Source: Cephalopachus bancanus
Lineage: Eukaryota > Chordata > Mammalia > Primates > Tarsiidae
NCBI GenBank assembly: GCA_027257055.1
Contig: JAPVLO010000083.1
Location: 2,526,001 to 2,590,000 of the forward strand
Length of the DNA: 64,000 nt
Reading direction: 5' to 3'
A program made the translations under genes and the position numbers. Below are positions 12,201 through 23,279 of this stretch, one piece after another. Positions within the stretch are counted from its first letter, which is position 1, and each line of letters starts with the position of its first letter. The notes beneath the pieces were generated by a model. That model worked only from the letters and a program-made list of their open reading frames with translations, was not told the DNA's origin and ran no database searches.

Positions 12201-15200
12201 ACAAGGTTGAAATCTGCCATGTACCTTCTCAGACCACAGTGGAATAAAAATAAATATCAACACCAACAAAGCTCCCCCAAAACACAAAAAGACATGGACA
12301 CTAAACAGCATGATGTTAAACAACTCCTGGGTCAACATGGAAATCAAACAGAGATTAAAAGATACCTGGCAACAAATGAAAATGAAAAAACATCTTACCA
12401 AAACCTCTGAGATGCCATGAAATCAGTACTAAGAGGGGAGTTCATATCTCTACAAACACATATGAAGAAGATGGAAAGATCACAAGTTAACAGCCTAACA
12501 AATCACCTAAGGGAGCTGGAAAAGCAAGACCACCAAAACCCTAACTTCAGCAGAAGAATCCAGATCATCAAAATAAAAGTCCATATTAGGAACATACAAG
12601 ACAAAAAGATAATACAAAAAAATCAATGAAACAAAAAGCTGGTTCTTTGAAAGGATAAACAAGATTGATGGTCCCCTAGCTAGACTGACCAAGAAAAAGA
12701 GAGAAAAAGCCCAAATAAACACAATCAGAAATGCAAAAAGTCAAGTCACAACTGACCCCAAAGGAATACAAACGATTATTAGAGACTACTATGTACAACT
12801 TATATGGAAACAAACTTGAAAACCTAAATGAAATGGAGGACACAATCTCCTCAAGTTGGAGAAGAAGAAATCTAAACAGACTAATAACAATCCAGGAAAT
12901 TGACAATGTCATTAAAAAAATTACCTACAAAAAAAAAAAAAGCAACCCTGGACCAGATGGGATTCCAGCAAAATTCTATAAAACATACCCATCCTACTGA
13001 AAGTATTCCAGGCAATCAAGAAAGATGGAACTCTTCCCAAATCATTTTATGAAGCTAACATCACACTGATACCCAAGCCAGGTAAAGATCCAACAAAGAA
13101 AGAGAACTACAGGCCAATATCCTTGATGAACACTGATACTAAAATTCTCAACAAGATCCTAGCAAACCGGATTCAACAACACATCTCAAAAATCATCCAC
13201 CATGACCAAGTAGGCTTCATCCCCAGGATGCAAGACTGGTTCAACGTTTGTAAAGACCATAAATGTAATTAAATACATTAACAGATGAAAAAACAAAAAC
13301 CACATGATTATACCATTAGACGTGGAAAAACTTTTGATAAAATCCAGCACCTCTTCTTGATAAAAACCCTCGAACATCTAGGCATAGATGGAACATACCT
13401 CAAAATAGTAAGAACCATCTATGAGACACCACAGCCAGTATACTGCTAAACAGACATAAATTGGAACCATTTCCCCTGAAAACTGGAACTCTCATCCCTC
13501 CATTTCAACATAGTTTTGGAAGTCCTAGCTAGAGCAATCAGACAAGAGAACGAGATCAGCGATATCCAAATAGGAAAAGAGGAGGTCAAGTTATACCTCT
13601 TTGCAGATGACATTATTCTATACCTCAAAAAACCAAGAAAATCTGTCAAAAACCTCCTTGAACTGATAAGGGACTTTGGCAAAGTCTCAGGGTATAAAAT
13701 AAATGTGCAAAAGACAGTCGCATTTCCATACGCCAACAATAAACAAACAGAAACCCAAATAAAAAGCACAATCCCATTCACAATAGCCAGAAAAAAAGTC
13801 AAATACCTTGGCATCTTCCCAACCAGAGATGTGAAAGACCTTTACAATGAAAACTACAAAACACTGCTCAAAGACATTAAAGATGACACAAACAAATGGA
13901 AAAATATTCCATGCTCATGGATTAGAAGAATGAACACTGTTAAATGTCCATCCTACCCAAGGCAATCTACAGATTTAATACAATACCCATTAAATTGCCA
14001 GCAGCATTCTTGTCAGACCTGGAAATGATAATACAGGAATTCATATGGAAAAATAACCAACCACGAATCACCAAAACAATCCTTAGCAAAAAAAGCAGAG
14101 CAGGAGGTATCACACTCCCAGACTTTAAACTATATTATAAAGCTACAATAATAAAAACAGCCTGGAATTGGTACAAGAACAGGCATATAGACCAATGGAA
14201 CAGGATAGAGATTCCAGAAGCAAAACCTCAATTTCTCAACCAACTCATCTTCAACAAAGCCTCCACCACCAATGACTGGAGAGAAGAGAACCTATTCAGT
14301 TAATGGTGCCGGGAAAACTGACTGACCACATGCAAGATTAAAACAAGCTCCCTACCTATCACCATATACAACAATAAACTCTAAATGGATCAAAGACCTA
14401 AATGTAAAACCTCAAACTATAAGAACCTTAGATATGCGGGAGACACCCTTATGGAAATCGGAACTGGCAACAAATTCCTGATCAAAACTCCAAGTGCCCA
14501 TGCCATAAGAGAGAAGATAGACAAGTGGGACCTCATCAAACTGACAAGCTTCTACAAAGTCAAAGAAACCATCAAGAGAGCAGGAAGGCAGCCCATAGAC
14601 TGGGAAAAAGTATTTGCCAACTGTATGTCTGACAAAGGCCTAACATCTAGGATCTATAAGGAACTCAAACATACCAAAAAGAAAAAAAACAGCCCCATTA
14701 CAAAGTGGGCAAAAGATATGAATAGACACTCCTCAAAAGAAGACATAGGAGCATCCAACAGACACATGAAAAAATGCTCGGTCTCACTAGTCATCAAAGA
14801 AATACAAATTAAAACTACACTGAGATACCACCTAACTCCAGTCAGTGTGGCTATCATCAATAACTCAAAAAACAACAGATGCCGGAGAGGATGCAGCAAA
14901 AAGGGAACACTTCTACACTGTTGATGGGAGTGTAAACTAGTACAACCCCTGTGGAAAACTGTGGCAATTCCTAAAAGATCTAAAAATCGACCCTCAATAT
15001 GACCCTGGAATCCCCCTACTGGGAACATACCCGGAAGAACACAAATCACTCTAAAAAAGATACCTGCACACTTATGTTTATTGCAGCATTGTTCACAGTA
15101 GCAAGAACATGGAACCAACCGTGCTGCCCATCAAAACAGGACTGGATAAAAAAAAATGTGGTACATATACACGATGGAATATTACACAGCCATAAAAAAC

Positions 15201-15523
15201 AAAATCATGAACTTCACAGCAACCTGGGTGGACTTAAAATCTGTAAAACTGAGTGATCTTTCACAGAAACAAAGAACTGAGTATCACATGTTCTCACTCA
15301 TAAGTGGACCTTGAACAATTATTGTAATACTATAAGAAAAGGATTGGCAGTAGAGGGAAACTGCCGGGAGGGGAGCGGGGAAGTGGGATTGGCAGTAGTG
15401 GGAATCTGCCTGGGCAAGGGGGTGGGGGGCACACCTCATCAACAAGGGTACCTGCATAATGAACATTCGTATACATAACCCTGAATTGTACCCCACATCT
15501 TTAAAATAAAAATAAATTTAAAG
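9289..15523 (+). mobile_element. Full-length L1 LINE nested in the older L1
   Basis: About 6.2 kb. The 5' UTR is 9,289-10,523, with a T-rich block at about 9,850-10,220. ORF1 begins at 10,524, with a coiled-coil-type N-terminal frame of 106 codons, then stops and frameshifts. ORF2 starts near 11,565: an endonuclease start with LNVNGLN and, further on, CLQETHL, both readable but in frames with breaks. Reverse transcriptase at 13,516-14,028 keeps the FADD active site (13,600-13,611). The 3' UTR ends with AATAAA sequences near 15,510. Flanking copies GAAAATGGGGTATA (9,275-9,288) and GAAAAAAGTGTGGTATA (15,524-15,540) are the diverged target-site duplication. Multiple stops make it inactive. Confidence 0.93.
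9363..9758 (-). other. Antisense 131-codon open frame in the L1 5' UTR
   Basis: An ATG-initiated frame runs antisense across about nucleotides 75-470 of the nested L1. Human L1 5' UTRs carry an antisense promoter and a short antisense frame (ORF0) in a similar place. I see no sequence similarity that I could defend, and the region is GC-rich enough for chance frames. Coding status is unknown. Confidence 0.25.
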
Positions 15524-15540
15524 GAAAAAAGTGTGGTATA

Positions 15541-15976
15541 TATATACACAATGGAATACTATTCAGCCATAGAATAAAAATAAAATCATGTCATTTGCAG
15601 TAACATGAATGGAACTGAAAGTCATTATCTTAAGTGAAAAAAGCCAGGCACAAAAAGATAAACATTGCATATTTTCATTTATGAGAACTGAAATTTGAAC
15701 ACATGGAGATAGAGAGTGGAAAAATAAATAACAGAGACTGGGAAGAGTAAGTGGCAGGAAGGGAAGGGATGAAGAGAAGTGGATTAAAGGGTACAAACAT
15801 ACAGTAAGACAAGAAATCAATTCAATGATTAATAGCAGAGTAGGATGACTATACTTAAAAATGTGTTGCAACCTTAAACATACTGACTTGATCACTATGA
15901 GTACATATTATATACATGTAAAAAATTTCACATGTACCCTCATACATTTGTACAAATTAAAAATAGAGTGCTAAAA
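15541..15976 (+). mobile_element. Older L1, 3' portion (continuation after nested L1)
   Basis: Resumes with TATACACAATGGAATACT, the bases that follow AATGTGGTATA in L1 ORF2, and continues to an L1 3' UTR ending near ACAAATTAAAAATAG. Together with 6,985-9,288 it forms one interrupted element. Confidence 0.88.
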
Positions 15977-16427
15977 AGAAGACAAAAATCAACCATGGAG
16001 ACAACCTTAAAGAGGAAAACTCATCAGAGATCTAAAATTCTGCAAAGATTAGATAACATTATAAACGAAAAACAGCAGTTAATAGTTTCAACAGAAAGGT
16101 AAAGATGGATATGCCAATTATAATAGGCTGAAGACTGAGCAGGAACTTCTCAGTAAAGTTATCAGTTAAAGGAGGAACACAGGACTATAGCTTGAGATAT
16201 GGGATATGAATTTGAGCAACACAGTATGAGGAGAAAAATACAATAGAATGTCTGTTGTGGGTCAAATGATGTCCCTGAAAAAGATGTTCAGATTCTAACC
16301 CCTGATACTTATGAATGTGACTTTAATTGGAAATAGGGTCTTGGCTAATATAACCAAGTTGAGGTCCTACTGGATTACAGTGGGCCCTAATCCAATGACT
16401 GGTGTCTTTATAAAAGAGGGACATGGT

Positions 16428-16528
16428 CTAGGTGTGATGGCTCATGCCTCTAGTCCCAACAGGTTGCAGGCCAAGGTGGAAGATGTCTTGAGGCTATGAA
16501 TTTGAGACCAGCCTGGAAGACATAACAA
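16428..16528 (+). mobile_element. Alu monomer (FAM/FLAM-like) inside MLT1 LTR
   Basis: Sequence from GGTCTAGGTGTGATGGCTC to GAGACCAGCCTGGAAGACATAACAAG resembles a single, diverged Alu arm. Its A-rich tail is the probable seed of the adjoining (GGA)n tract. Confidence 0.7.
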
Positions 16529-16947
16529 GAGGAGGAGAAAAAGAAGAAGAAGGAGAAGGAGGAGGAGGAGGAGGAGGAGGAGGAGGAGGAGGAGGAGGAG
16601 GAGGAGGAGGAGGAGGAGGAGGAGGAGGAGGAGAAGAAGAAGAAAAGGAAGAAGGAAGAAGAAGGAGAAGGAGAAGGAAGAAGGAAGAAGGAAGAAGGAG
16701 GAGGAGGAGGAGAAGGAGAAGGAAGAAGGAAGAAGAAGAGGAGGAGGAGGAGGGAGAGGGGGAGGGGGAGGAGGAGGAAGTGGGGAGGAAAAAGGAGGCG
16801 GAGGAGAAGCAGGAGGAAAAGGAGAAGGGAGAGGAGGAGGAGGAAGAGAAGGAGAAAAAGAGGAGGAGGAAGAGGAGAGGAGGAGAAGGAGGAGGAGGAG
16901 AAAAAGGAGGGAGAAAAAGAGTAAGAGGAAGATGAAGAGGAGGAGGA
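16529..16947 (+). repeat. (GGA)n/(GAA)n purine microsatellite, about 419 bp
   Basis: Almost pure A/G on the plus strand, dominated by AGG and AAG triplets, with only isolated pyrimidines (for example near 16,799, 16,811 and 16,922). The three long minus-strand frames across it are Leu/Ser/Pro/Phe-only artefacts of the triplet repeat. Confidence 0.97.
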
Positions 16948-17221
16948 CAGAGACAGATATGGAGAACACAATGTGACCATGAAGGCAAAGCTTGGAGTGA
17001 TGTATTCACAAGCCAAGTAACATCAAGGACTGCTGGCAACTGCCAGAAGCTAGGAGAAAGGCACAGATCAGATGCTCCCTCACTGCCTCCAGAAGGAGCC
17101 ATCCCTGCTAATACCTCGATTGTGGATTTACAACCTCCAGAACTGTGAAAGAATAAATTCCTCTTGCTTAAGCCACCTAGTTCATAGTACGTTGTTCTGG
17201 CAACCCTAGTAAATTTATACA

Positions 17222-20110
17222 AGTCCTATAGGCAACAATTTTAACAATATAGATCTAACAGAATACTTACAATGTGTATAAGCCATGATCTCATCAAAGT
17301 GTGGAAATAACTGACACAAACATAGTAATTTCAATATTTTAATTACTTGGAAAATGACTGCCAATTTAAATAAAATAACACTGTGAAAACAAAGGAAAAG
17401 GAAATTGGTTTAAAAAAATCAATTAACATCTAGTAAAACCATAAAACTCCTGTAGAAGTCCATCAATCTGGTTCCCTTCACTCATTACCATTTTAAAGAT
17501 GCCACCCACTTAAATCATAAAGCTGAAAATGACTTGTGCATCTCTTCTCAGTTTGTGGTCCTGGAAGGAAAAATGAAACATAAATAAAAAGATTATAATG
17601 AGCCTTTCACTCAGAAAGTGGCAGAGATTTTAGACCTAAAGGTATTTTTTTTTAATCTCATTTATTAAATGAGTGCAACAAAAGAAAGTATAATTGCAAG
17701 TACTGTCTGATGACCAGAATCCCTGAATACTTTTCTCTCTTCAGAATCAGAGCCTAAGAATAATATTCTATATCTTGGGACATTGATATTTATTTATTAA
17801 TATAATTAACAAACATTTCTGGGCCCCTACTGTGCTATACTCTGAAACACCTGGTTCTGAATGCTCTGAGATGTTATAGTCAAGGCTGGGGACAAAAGGG
17901 AGGTGAAGAAGGGCTGGGTTAACAGTATGTTCCTAAAACGAGTATAAAAGTTGTTTTGTGTCAGTTGAATCACGTACCCACATATTAAGGGTACTGACAC
18001 TTTTAAAACATCTTTTAGGGAAGGGGAGTAAGATAAGATATCCTTAGAAATGTGGTTATGCAATTCATATTTTATTTGTTCTTAAATTTCTATTTTTGAA
18101 AACTAGAGTTTCTTAAAGAGTGACAAGACTACATTTTACTTAAAACACATTCCTTAAAGGTATTTTATAATTAATTTGAGCAATAGAATTACTTCCTCCT
18201 ATGTGGCTGAAATAAGGGGGATTTTTTTGCCTTCCTAATTACCCAGATAATGGATTCCAGCCTTCCTTTGATGTGTCATAAAGGCTCACCTGTTTCACTG
18301 CAGCCTGCTATTTATTATCAAACAATTATAGTTTCCCAAATCCTAAATTTCCAAAGGTGGCATTTATCCAAATCATATGTGTGTCCCCTTTGCACCCATT
18401 CTGAAAAAGAATTTTCCTTGATTAAAAATGTAACCTTGATTACCCCCTGGTAATTTTATTACCTCGTTCAAATTAAAATCCAGAGAACTTCTAGTATACA
18501 CACTATGAAGGCATTTCTTTTAACTGTATTTTACCTATTACATTAGAGTAAGAAAAGGTAGAAATCTTGTGAAAATGAAGATGCATAAGATATAGAAGAT
18601 CAGAAGATTTTTTAAAATGAAAAACTGAAATTATCCTATACCTTTTTATTAACCTAAAAGGGTTGAAAGCCTTGGATTCTCTCCTGATCAGAATGAGGCA
18701 CCATTTGCATATACTCTCAAATAATTAATCTCCCAGAAGCATATTCATGAATCCCAGATTTCCCTTCTTCAAAAGGTCTTTCATTTCACTCTCATTTAAA
18801 TCTTTGAAGGCGATTAATGAGATCAAACTGCACAAAGCACTTGAACTGCCTCTAGCGTAAAATTGGAAAACTTGTTTCCAGAATACTTTGACTATAACAA
18901 TTATTTTCAATGAACACAATGAACTGTAGGGAGATATGCAAAGTAAAAATACAGTAATTGAGGAAGACGTGGTGGAGTACATGCCTACAAGATATCAAGC
19001 ACTGAGGTGAGGTTGAAAAGGAAGAAACAGCAGCCTGGAATTTTTGGAAAATAAATTCGTGTCTTGTCAGCACGGTGATCTCATGTACACAGTATATAAA
19101 AGTGAATAATGCGTTAGGAAGTATCCTGAGTGGGACCTGTCAACTTTAAGGGATATGAGTATATAGTTCTAGGAGGCAAGAAGAGGGCCCTAGAGTTGCT
19201 ACTATGGAAGGAATTTCAGTGTGGACAAGGCCTAGGAGGAAGCCTAACAGATCCTGGCAAGAGCAGGGCCTCTCAGGGGGCCAAGGCAACTTTGACACAG
19301 ACCGTGGGAGGCTCTGAGGTTGGGTGCAGAAGCCCTGTGAGAGTTTGGGGAGAATGACCACCTGAGCGAGGATGAAAGCCTTCTATATGACATAGGAAAT
19401 AAGAACAACCCCATGGACTTCAGGAGCATGTGGAAGGGCTGAAACTGGTCATCAGAAAGAACTGAGGTGGACCCATGCTCCTGACTCCAATTTAAGGCTG
19501 ATCAAGTGCATGACAAAGAAGCCTCCAGGAGCCCTGCTGAGATGTAGATGGGGTAATAATGTGGGACTTGGGGTGTTAAAGTCAGAGATCTGGGGAGCTC
19601 TAACAAGTTTCAGAGAAATTCTGTCAGTATTACTGCCAATCCATTTGTTGTCTTTATGAGAAATAGAAAAAGGTTCCCCCCTCCCCCAGATGGACATATC
19701 TCTGATTTAGAATGCACAAATTATGGAGTGTGGCATGGGCTAGATTTCAGCTTCTACTTTTTCCCTTGGCTAGAGCCCTTTTTCAGTACACAATCTGTCC
19801 AACTGTATGGATTGAGAACTAAAATAAATTTTCTTTTGTCTAAAACCTAACCTTCACCCATGTGGATGAAATCATTTGAAGTGAGCAAGACACTATTTAG
19901 TGGGATGACTGTACAGGTTGTATTTATAGATAAAAGAGTTCTTTCAAGAAATGGAAACTAATAAGAGCTACAGAGATAATAAGAGTAGACTTGACCTTGA
20001 TCTCTCCAACTTCTAAAAATGTCTGGCAATGGGAATAACATTCACATAGTCCCTCTTCTACTCCTAATTTCCTATAGAAATGGTTGTATACGTCTGCAGT
20101 CTCTGCTACA
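17222..20110. other. Mostly single-copy intronic sequence
   Basis: No exon, RNA gene or clear young repeat seen over 2.9 kb. A short stretch at about 17,785-17,870, with AACATTTCTGGGCCCCTACTG, resembles the 3' end of an L2 or MIR element. The rest is unassigned SLC25A21 intron. Confidence 0.5.
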
Positions 20111-20190
20111 TGGAAATTGCCTGAGCCCACAGCCTGGGTAGTAGTGTGGGACCCTGACTCTATAAATAAACAAACAAATAAATAAATTGC
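20110..20190 (+). mobile_element. Alu-arm fragment with (AAATA)n tail
   Basis: GCCTGAGCCCACAGCCTGGGTAG is followed by a CTATAAATAAACAAACAAATAAATAAA tail. It is short and diverged, with no clear target-site duplication. Confidence 0.5.
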
Positions 20191-20199
20191 ACATTTTGA

Positions 20200-20290
20200 T
20201 ATGGTAGGTCTGGGGTGAGGTCTGAGAGCCTACATTTTTGACAAGCTTTCAGGTGCTTGTCCGTGGACCACACTTTGAGTACCAAGGGTC
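20200..20290 (+). mobile_element. MER5A-like hAT-Charlie fragment (3' half)
   Basis: GGTCTGGGGTGAGGTCTGAGA, then GTCCGTGGACCACACTTTGAG, matches the second half of the MER5A consensus as I remember it. The 5' half is missing. Confidence 0.7.
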
Positions 20291-21681
20291 TGATCCAGTG
20301 ACTTCTCATTCTAATCTTAAACCCCTCTGCAGTGCGGAGTCTTGCTGATGTTCCTGCACGTCTCACCATTGCATTGACTTATCTTGAGCTCAGCCTTTGT
20401 CACATGAAACAAAATTGCCATTGGTAACAAGCTCAATATATGTAATAGCTATAGCTACAAACTCAAGACCAGTCTTTAGTAGCTGTGTATTATCCAAGCA
20501 ACTGTCAGCGCATCAGTCTCTTTAGTCTTTTAAATGCAAATATTATAAACCATCTTCTAATAAAATACAGTCATATATCATTATAAAAAAACACCTATTG
20601 CCCATTTCATGATGTATCTAGTTTCCCCAGAAAATAATCTCCCCTGAGGTCCCCACCCCCACTGCTTTACCAATCCACACAGGGACTGTCTACAGTTGAT
20701 TGGTAGACCCTACCGATGTTGGGTTATTTTGAGTCTTTCCCCAGGATTTTGGCCTAGAACTGAAAAAATGCAAATCAGTCTCTCACTTTCTCAGGGAGCA
20801 TGTATACTTAAGCTATCGGGGATCATGTTCTGCTTCCGGAGGGAAGAGCAGGCAACAGTAGTCAACTGTCAAAAAGAAGACTTATGAGAATCCCAGGAAA
20901 ATTGCTTCATAACGTGGCACTCTGACAACCTTGCCTATTTCCAAATAGGTCAGGCAGGCAAGGCTTGACCACAGTCTGGCCTGAGTCTTGGCAGAATGCC
21001 CTGTGATTTCTACCAGTGAAAGGGAAGATAAGCAGCCTGGGGAAGAGCTGCTGAAAGGCGGCTTCTCCTCCTTATCTTGTGGAAGTCTTCCACAGGGCCA
21101 CTTCTTATCCCTCTCCCTAGTATCAGTTGAACACAAGACGTTCCCTCTCACCCCCATGTAGGTTACAGCTGCAGACTTTAGCAAAGTCTGTAAAACTGCT
21201 AGGCTGTGGTTAGAGGAAAATCAACAGCAGAATGACCTGCCACTCATCCCATTTATCCTCTAGGTACTTCTGTTCAGTGTTGACTGAGCTGCCACCATGA
21301 TGGCTTTCTTTAGCTGTATAAGTAATAAACTGTTTGAATCCATTTGGGCATGTTTACCCCCTACCAGGCAAATCTGTGGAAGTATGGCAAGCCATCCTAA
21401 TGGTTGTAGCAGTAATACTTGTGGTCCTATTATGAGCTGCCTCCCTGCTGCCTTGAGAATGCTTGAACACTTGACAAAGAGAAATAAGAGAAGGCAAGAG
21501 TTTACTTCCTGAGTTCTCCTCAGTGCTCCAGACTTGATTCCAGTTTGTTCCAGGAATGCATCCATGAGATACCCTGGTATCACTTCAGTAAAGCCCCAGT
21601 TTTTTTTTTCCCCTAAGAAAGTCAGAATGCATTTTTGACCTTTACAACCAAAAGGTTATATGATACATACACATAGAAGTA
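20291..21681. other. Unassigned intronic sequence
   Basis: 1.4 kb with no recognisable gene or repeat. Frames up to 107 codons occur on both strands but have no family resemblance and no shared codon pattern. Confidence 0.5.
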
Positions 21682-21689
21682 TTGTTTTC

Positions 21690-21973
21690 TTTTTTTTTTT
21701 GAGTTGGAGTCTCACTCTGTCGCCCAGACTGGAGTGCAGTGACCGCTCCCTGCCACCGCAGCCTCGACCTGCTGGGCTCCGGCGATCCTTCCGCCTCAGC
21801 CTTCCCAGTAGCCGGAATTACAGGCATGCGCTACCACGCCCAGCTGATTTTTTTATTCACTGTAGAGATGAGGTCTCGCTGCCCAGGCAGGTCTCGAACC
21901 CGCGGGCTCAGGCAATCCACTCACCTCAGCCTCCCAAAGGCACAGGATTACAGGCTGAGCCACTGAGCCCGGC
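21690..21973 (-). mobile_element. Antisense Alu, young CpG-rich subfamily
   Basis: Near-complete dimer with poly-T start, GAGTTGGAGTCTCACTCTG, and the shortened left-arm motif GGTCTCGCTGCCCAGGC, which is the reverse complement of GCCTGGGCAGCGAGACC. Target-site duplication TTGTTTTC at 21,682-21,689 and 21,974-21,981. Many CpGs remain, indicating recent insertion. Confidence 0.93.
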
Positions 21974-22293
21974 TTGTTTTCAATGACAGTATCAGTAATC
22001 AGAACTCCAGTGCCAGAGATTCAAATGCATTTTCTGATTTTATTAAAATTCTACCTTTCTTGTATATTGATTTCTTTCTGACCCAATGGTATATACAATA
22101 GAATTGGCCTGCATTTACTATTTCCATAAATGTAAAGTTTTTTGAAAATGTTTTTGGTCAAGCAAAAGAAAACATGACTCATTTTTACCATTATGAAAGT
22201 ATAAATTAATCATTTATCAATAACTCCATAGTATGCTACTATTTTTAGTTTAACTTATATATGTCCTAATTTTCATTCATATTAGTTACAATT

Positions 22294-22428
22294 GCCAGGT
22301 GTGGTGGCTCATGCCTGTAATCAATCCCAGCACTTTGGGAGACCAAGGCAGGAGAACTGCTTGGGTCCAGGAGTTCAAGGCCAGCCTGGGCAACATAGTG
22401 AAACTTCGTATTAATAAAAAAATAACAC
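22294..22428 (+). mobile_element. Free Alu monomer
   Basis: A single arm of about 135 bp: GCCAGGTGTGGTGGCTCATGC through GGGCAACATAGTGAAAC plus an A-rich tail. A 13-bp target-site duplication ATTAGTTACAATT lies at 22,281-22,293 and 22,429-22,441, so it inserted as a monomer rather than being a truncated dimer. Confidence 0.9.
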
Positions 22429-22441
22429 ATTAGTTACAATT

Positions 22442-23275
22442 ATAAGAAAATATGATGGAATTACACATTATTTCTATTCCAAATAATCCAACAAAACAGT
22501 GTGAGTAGGATTAAAGTTTGACCCCCTTTTAATATTCTATGAGTTTAGCTGTGCCTAATACATAGTATGATCATCTTAAGCAATATACAGATGCTTGTGA
22601 GTCATTAGTCATAACTTAGGGTGTTAATTGATTAGCCTCATTTTCCCTTGGGGCAACTGAGTTTTCTTTGATTAGGGTCATGGACTAGGAATCAAGTGAG
22701 TCAAATACAGAAGGCAGAACCTCGGTCATTGTGGAATTTGACCAAAAATGGTAGATAACTTTTACTAGTCAAAGTTAAACATTAGGCATTTTTATAACTT
22801 ATTAAAAGAATAACTGCATTTATAAGATGCTTTACAGTGATGAGCCTATTACAGTAATTATATATTTATAACAAAATGCATCATGGTATGTGAGATGAAA
22901 TTTTCAAAAAACAAATAATTTCGATTTTAAAATAGCTTTAAAATACCTGTACATAACATAACTCAAAGTTAGTTACTTTCTCCAGCCACATTTAACAGTA
23001 ATTATTTCCAAGATTAGTTCTAACAGATGTTTTCTCTAAAGTTCATTCCCCATAGCATAACTCTCCACAAATTGCAAGCCCATTATATCAAAGGTGTTTA
23101 CTTGTGTTAATATACCTACTTAATTTAGTGTGAGAATAAAGCATGAATATCCCCAAGCAAGCATAGCATGCAATAAGAAGTCCTTTGGAGTCCTGATGTA
23201 AGTAGTTTGACGAAGGAGGCAGGACCTATTCGAGCTCTGAGCTAGCTTGGAAGAAAGAGACTACAATTTCTAGCA
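22442..23275. other. AT-rich intronic sequence upstream of the CpG island edge
   Basis: No gene or repeat recognised. Base composition changes abruptly from AT-rich to GC-rich at about 23,280. Confidence 0.5.
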
Positions 23276-23279
23276 AAAC

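Larger units (their letters stand above)
16249..17221 (+). mobile_element. MLT1-type (ERVL-MaLR) solitary LTR, interrupted
   Basis: The 5' part (16,249-16,427) has the MLT1 signature run ending GGGCCCTAATCCAATGACTGG. The 3' part (about 16,948-17,221) has AACTGTGAAAGAATAAATTCC (polyadenylation signal) and a GGCAACCCTAGTAAA end. No internal retroviral sequence flanks it, so it is a solo LTR. An Alu monomer and a long purine repeat sit in the middle. The LTR body without the insertion is about 450 bp, as expected for MLT1. Confidence 0.82.

Noticed and set aside
16442..17222. Three minus-strand frames of 175-242 codons
   Set aside because: They are the three phases of a (TCC)n/(TTC)n repeat and encode only Ser, Leu, Pro and Phe runs.
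21660..21986. tRNA- or 7SL-like RNA genes inside Alu sequences
   Set aside because: The A/B-box-like motifs belong to Alu internal promoters. No cloverleaf tRNA gene or intact 7SL copy was seen.
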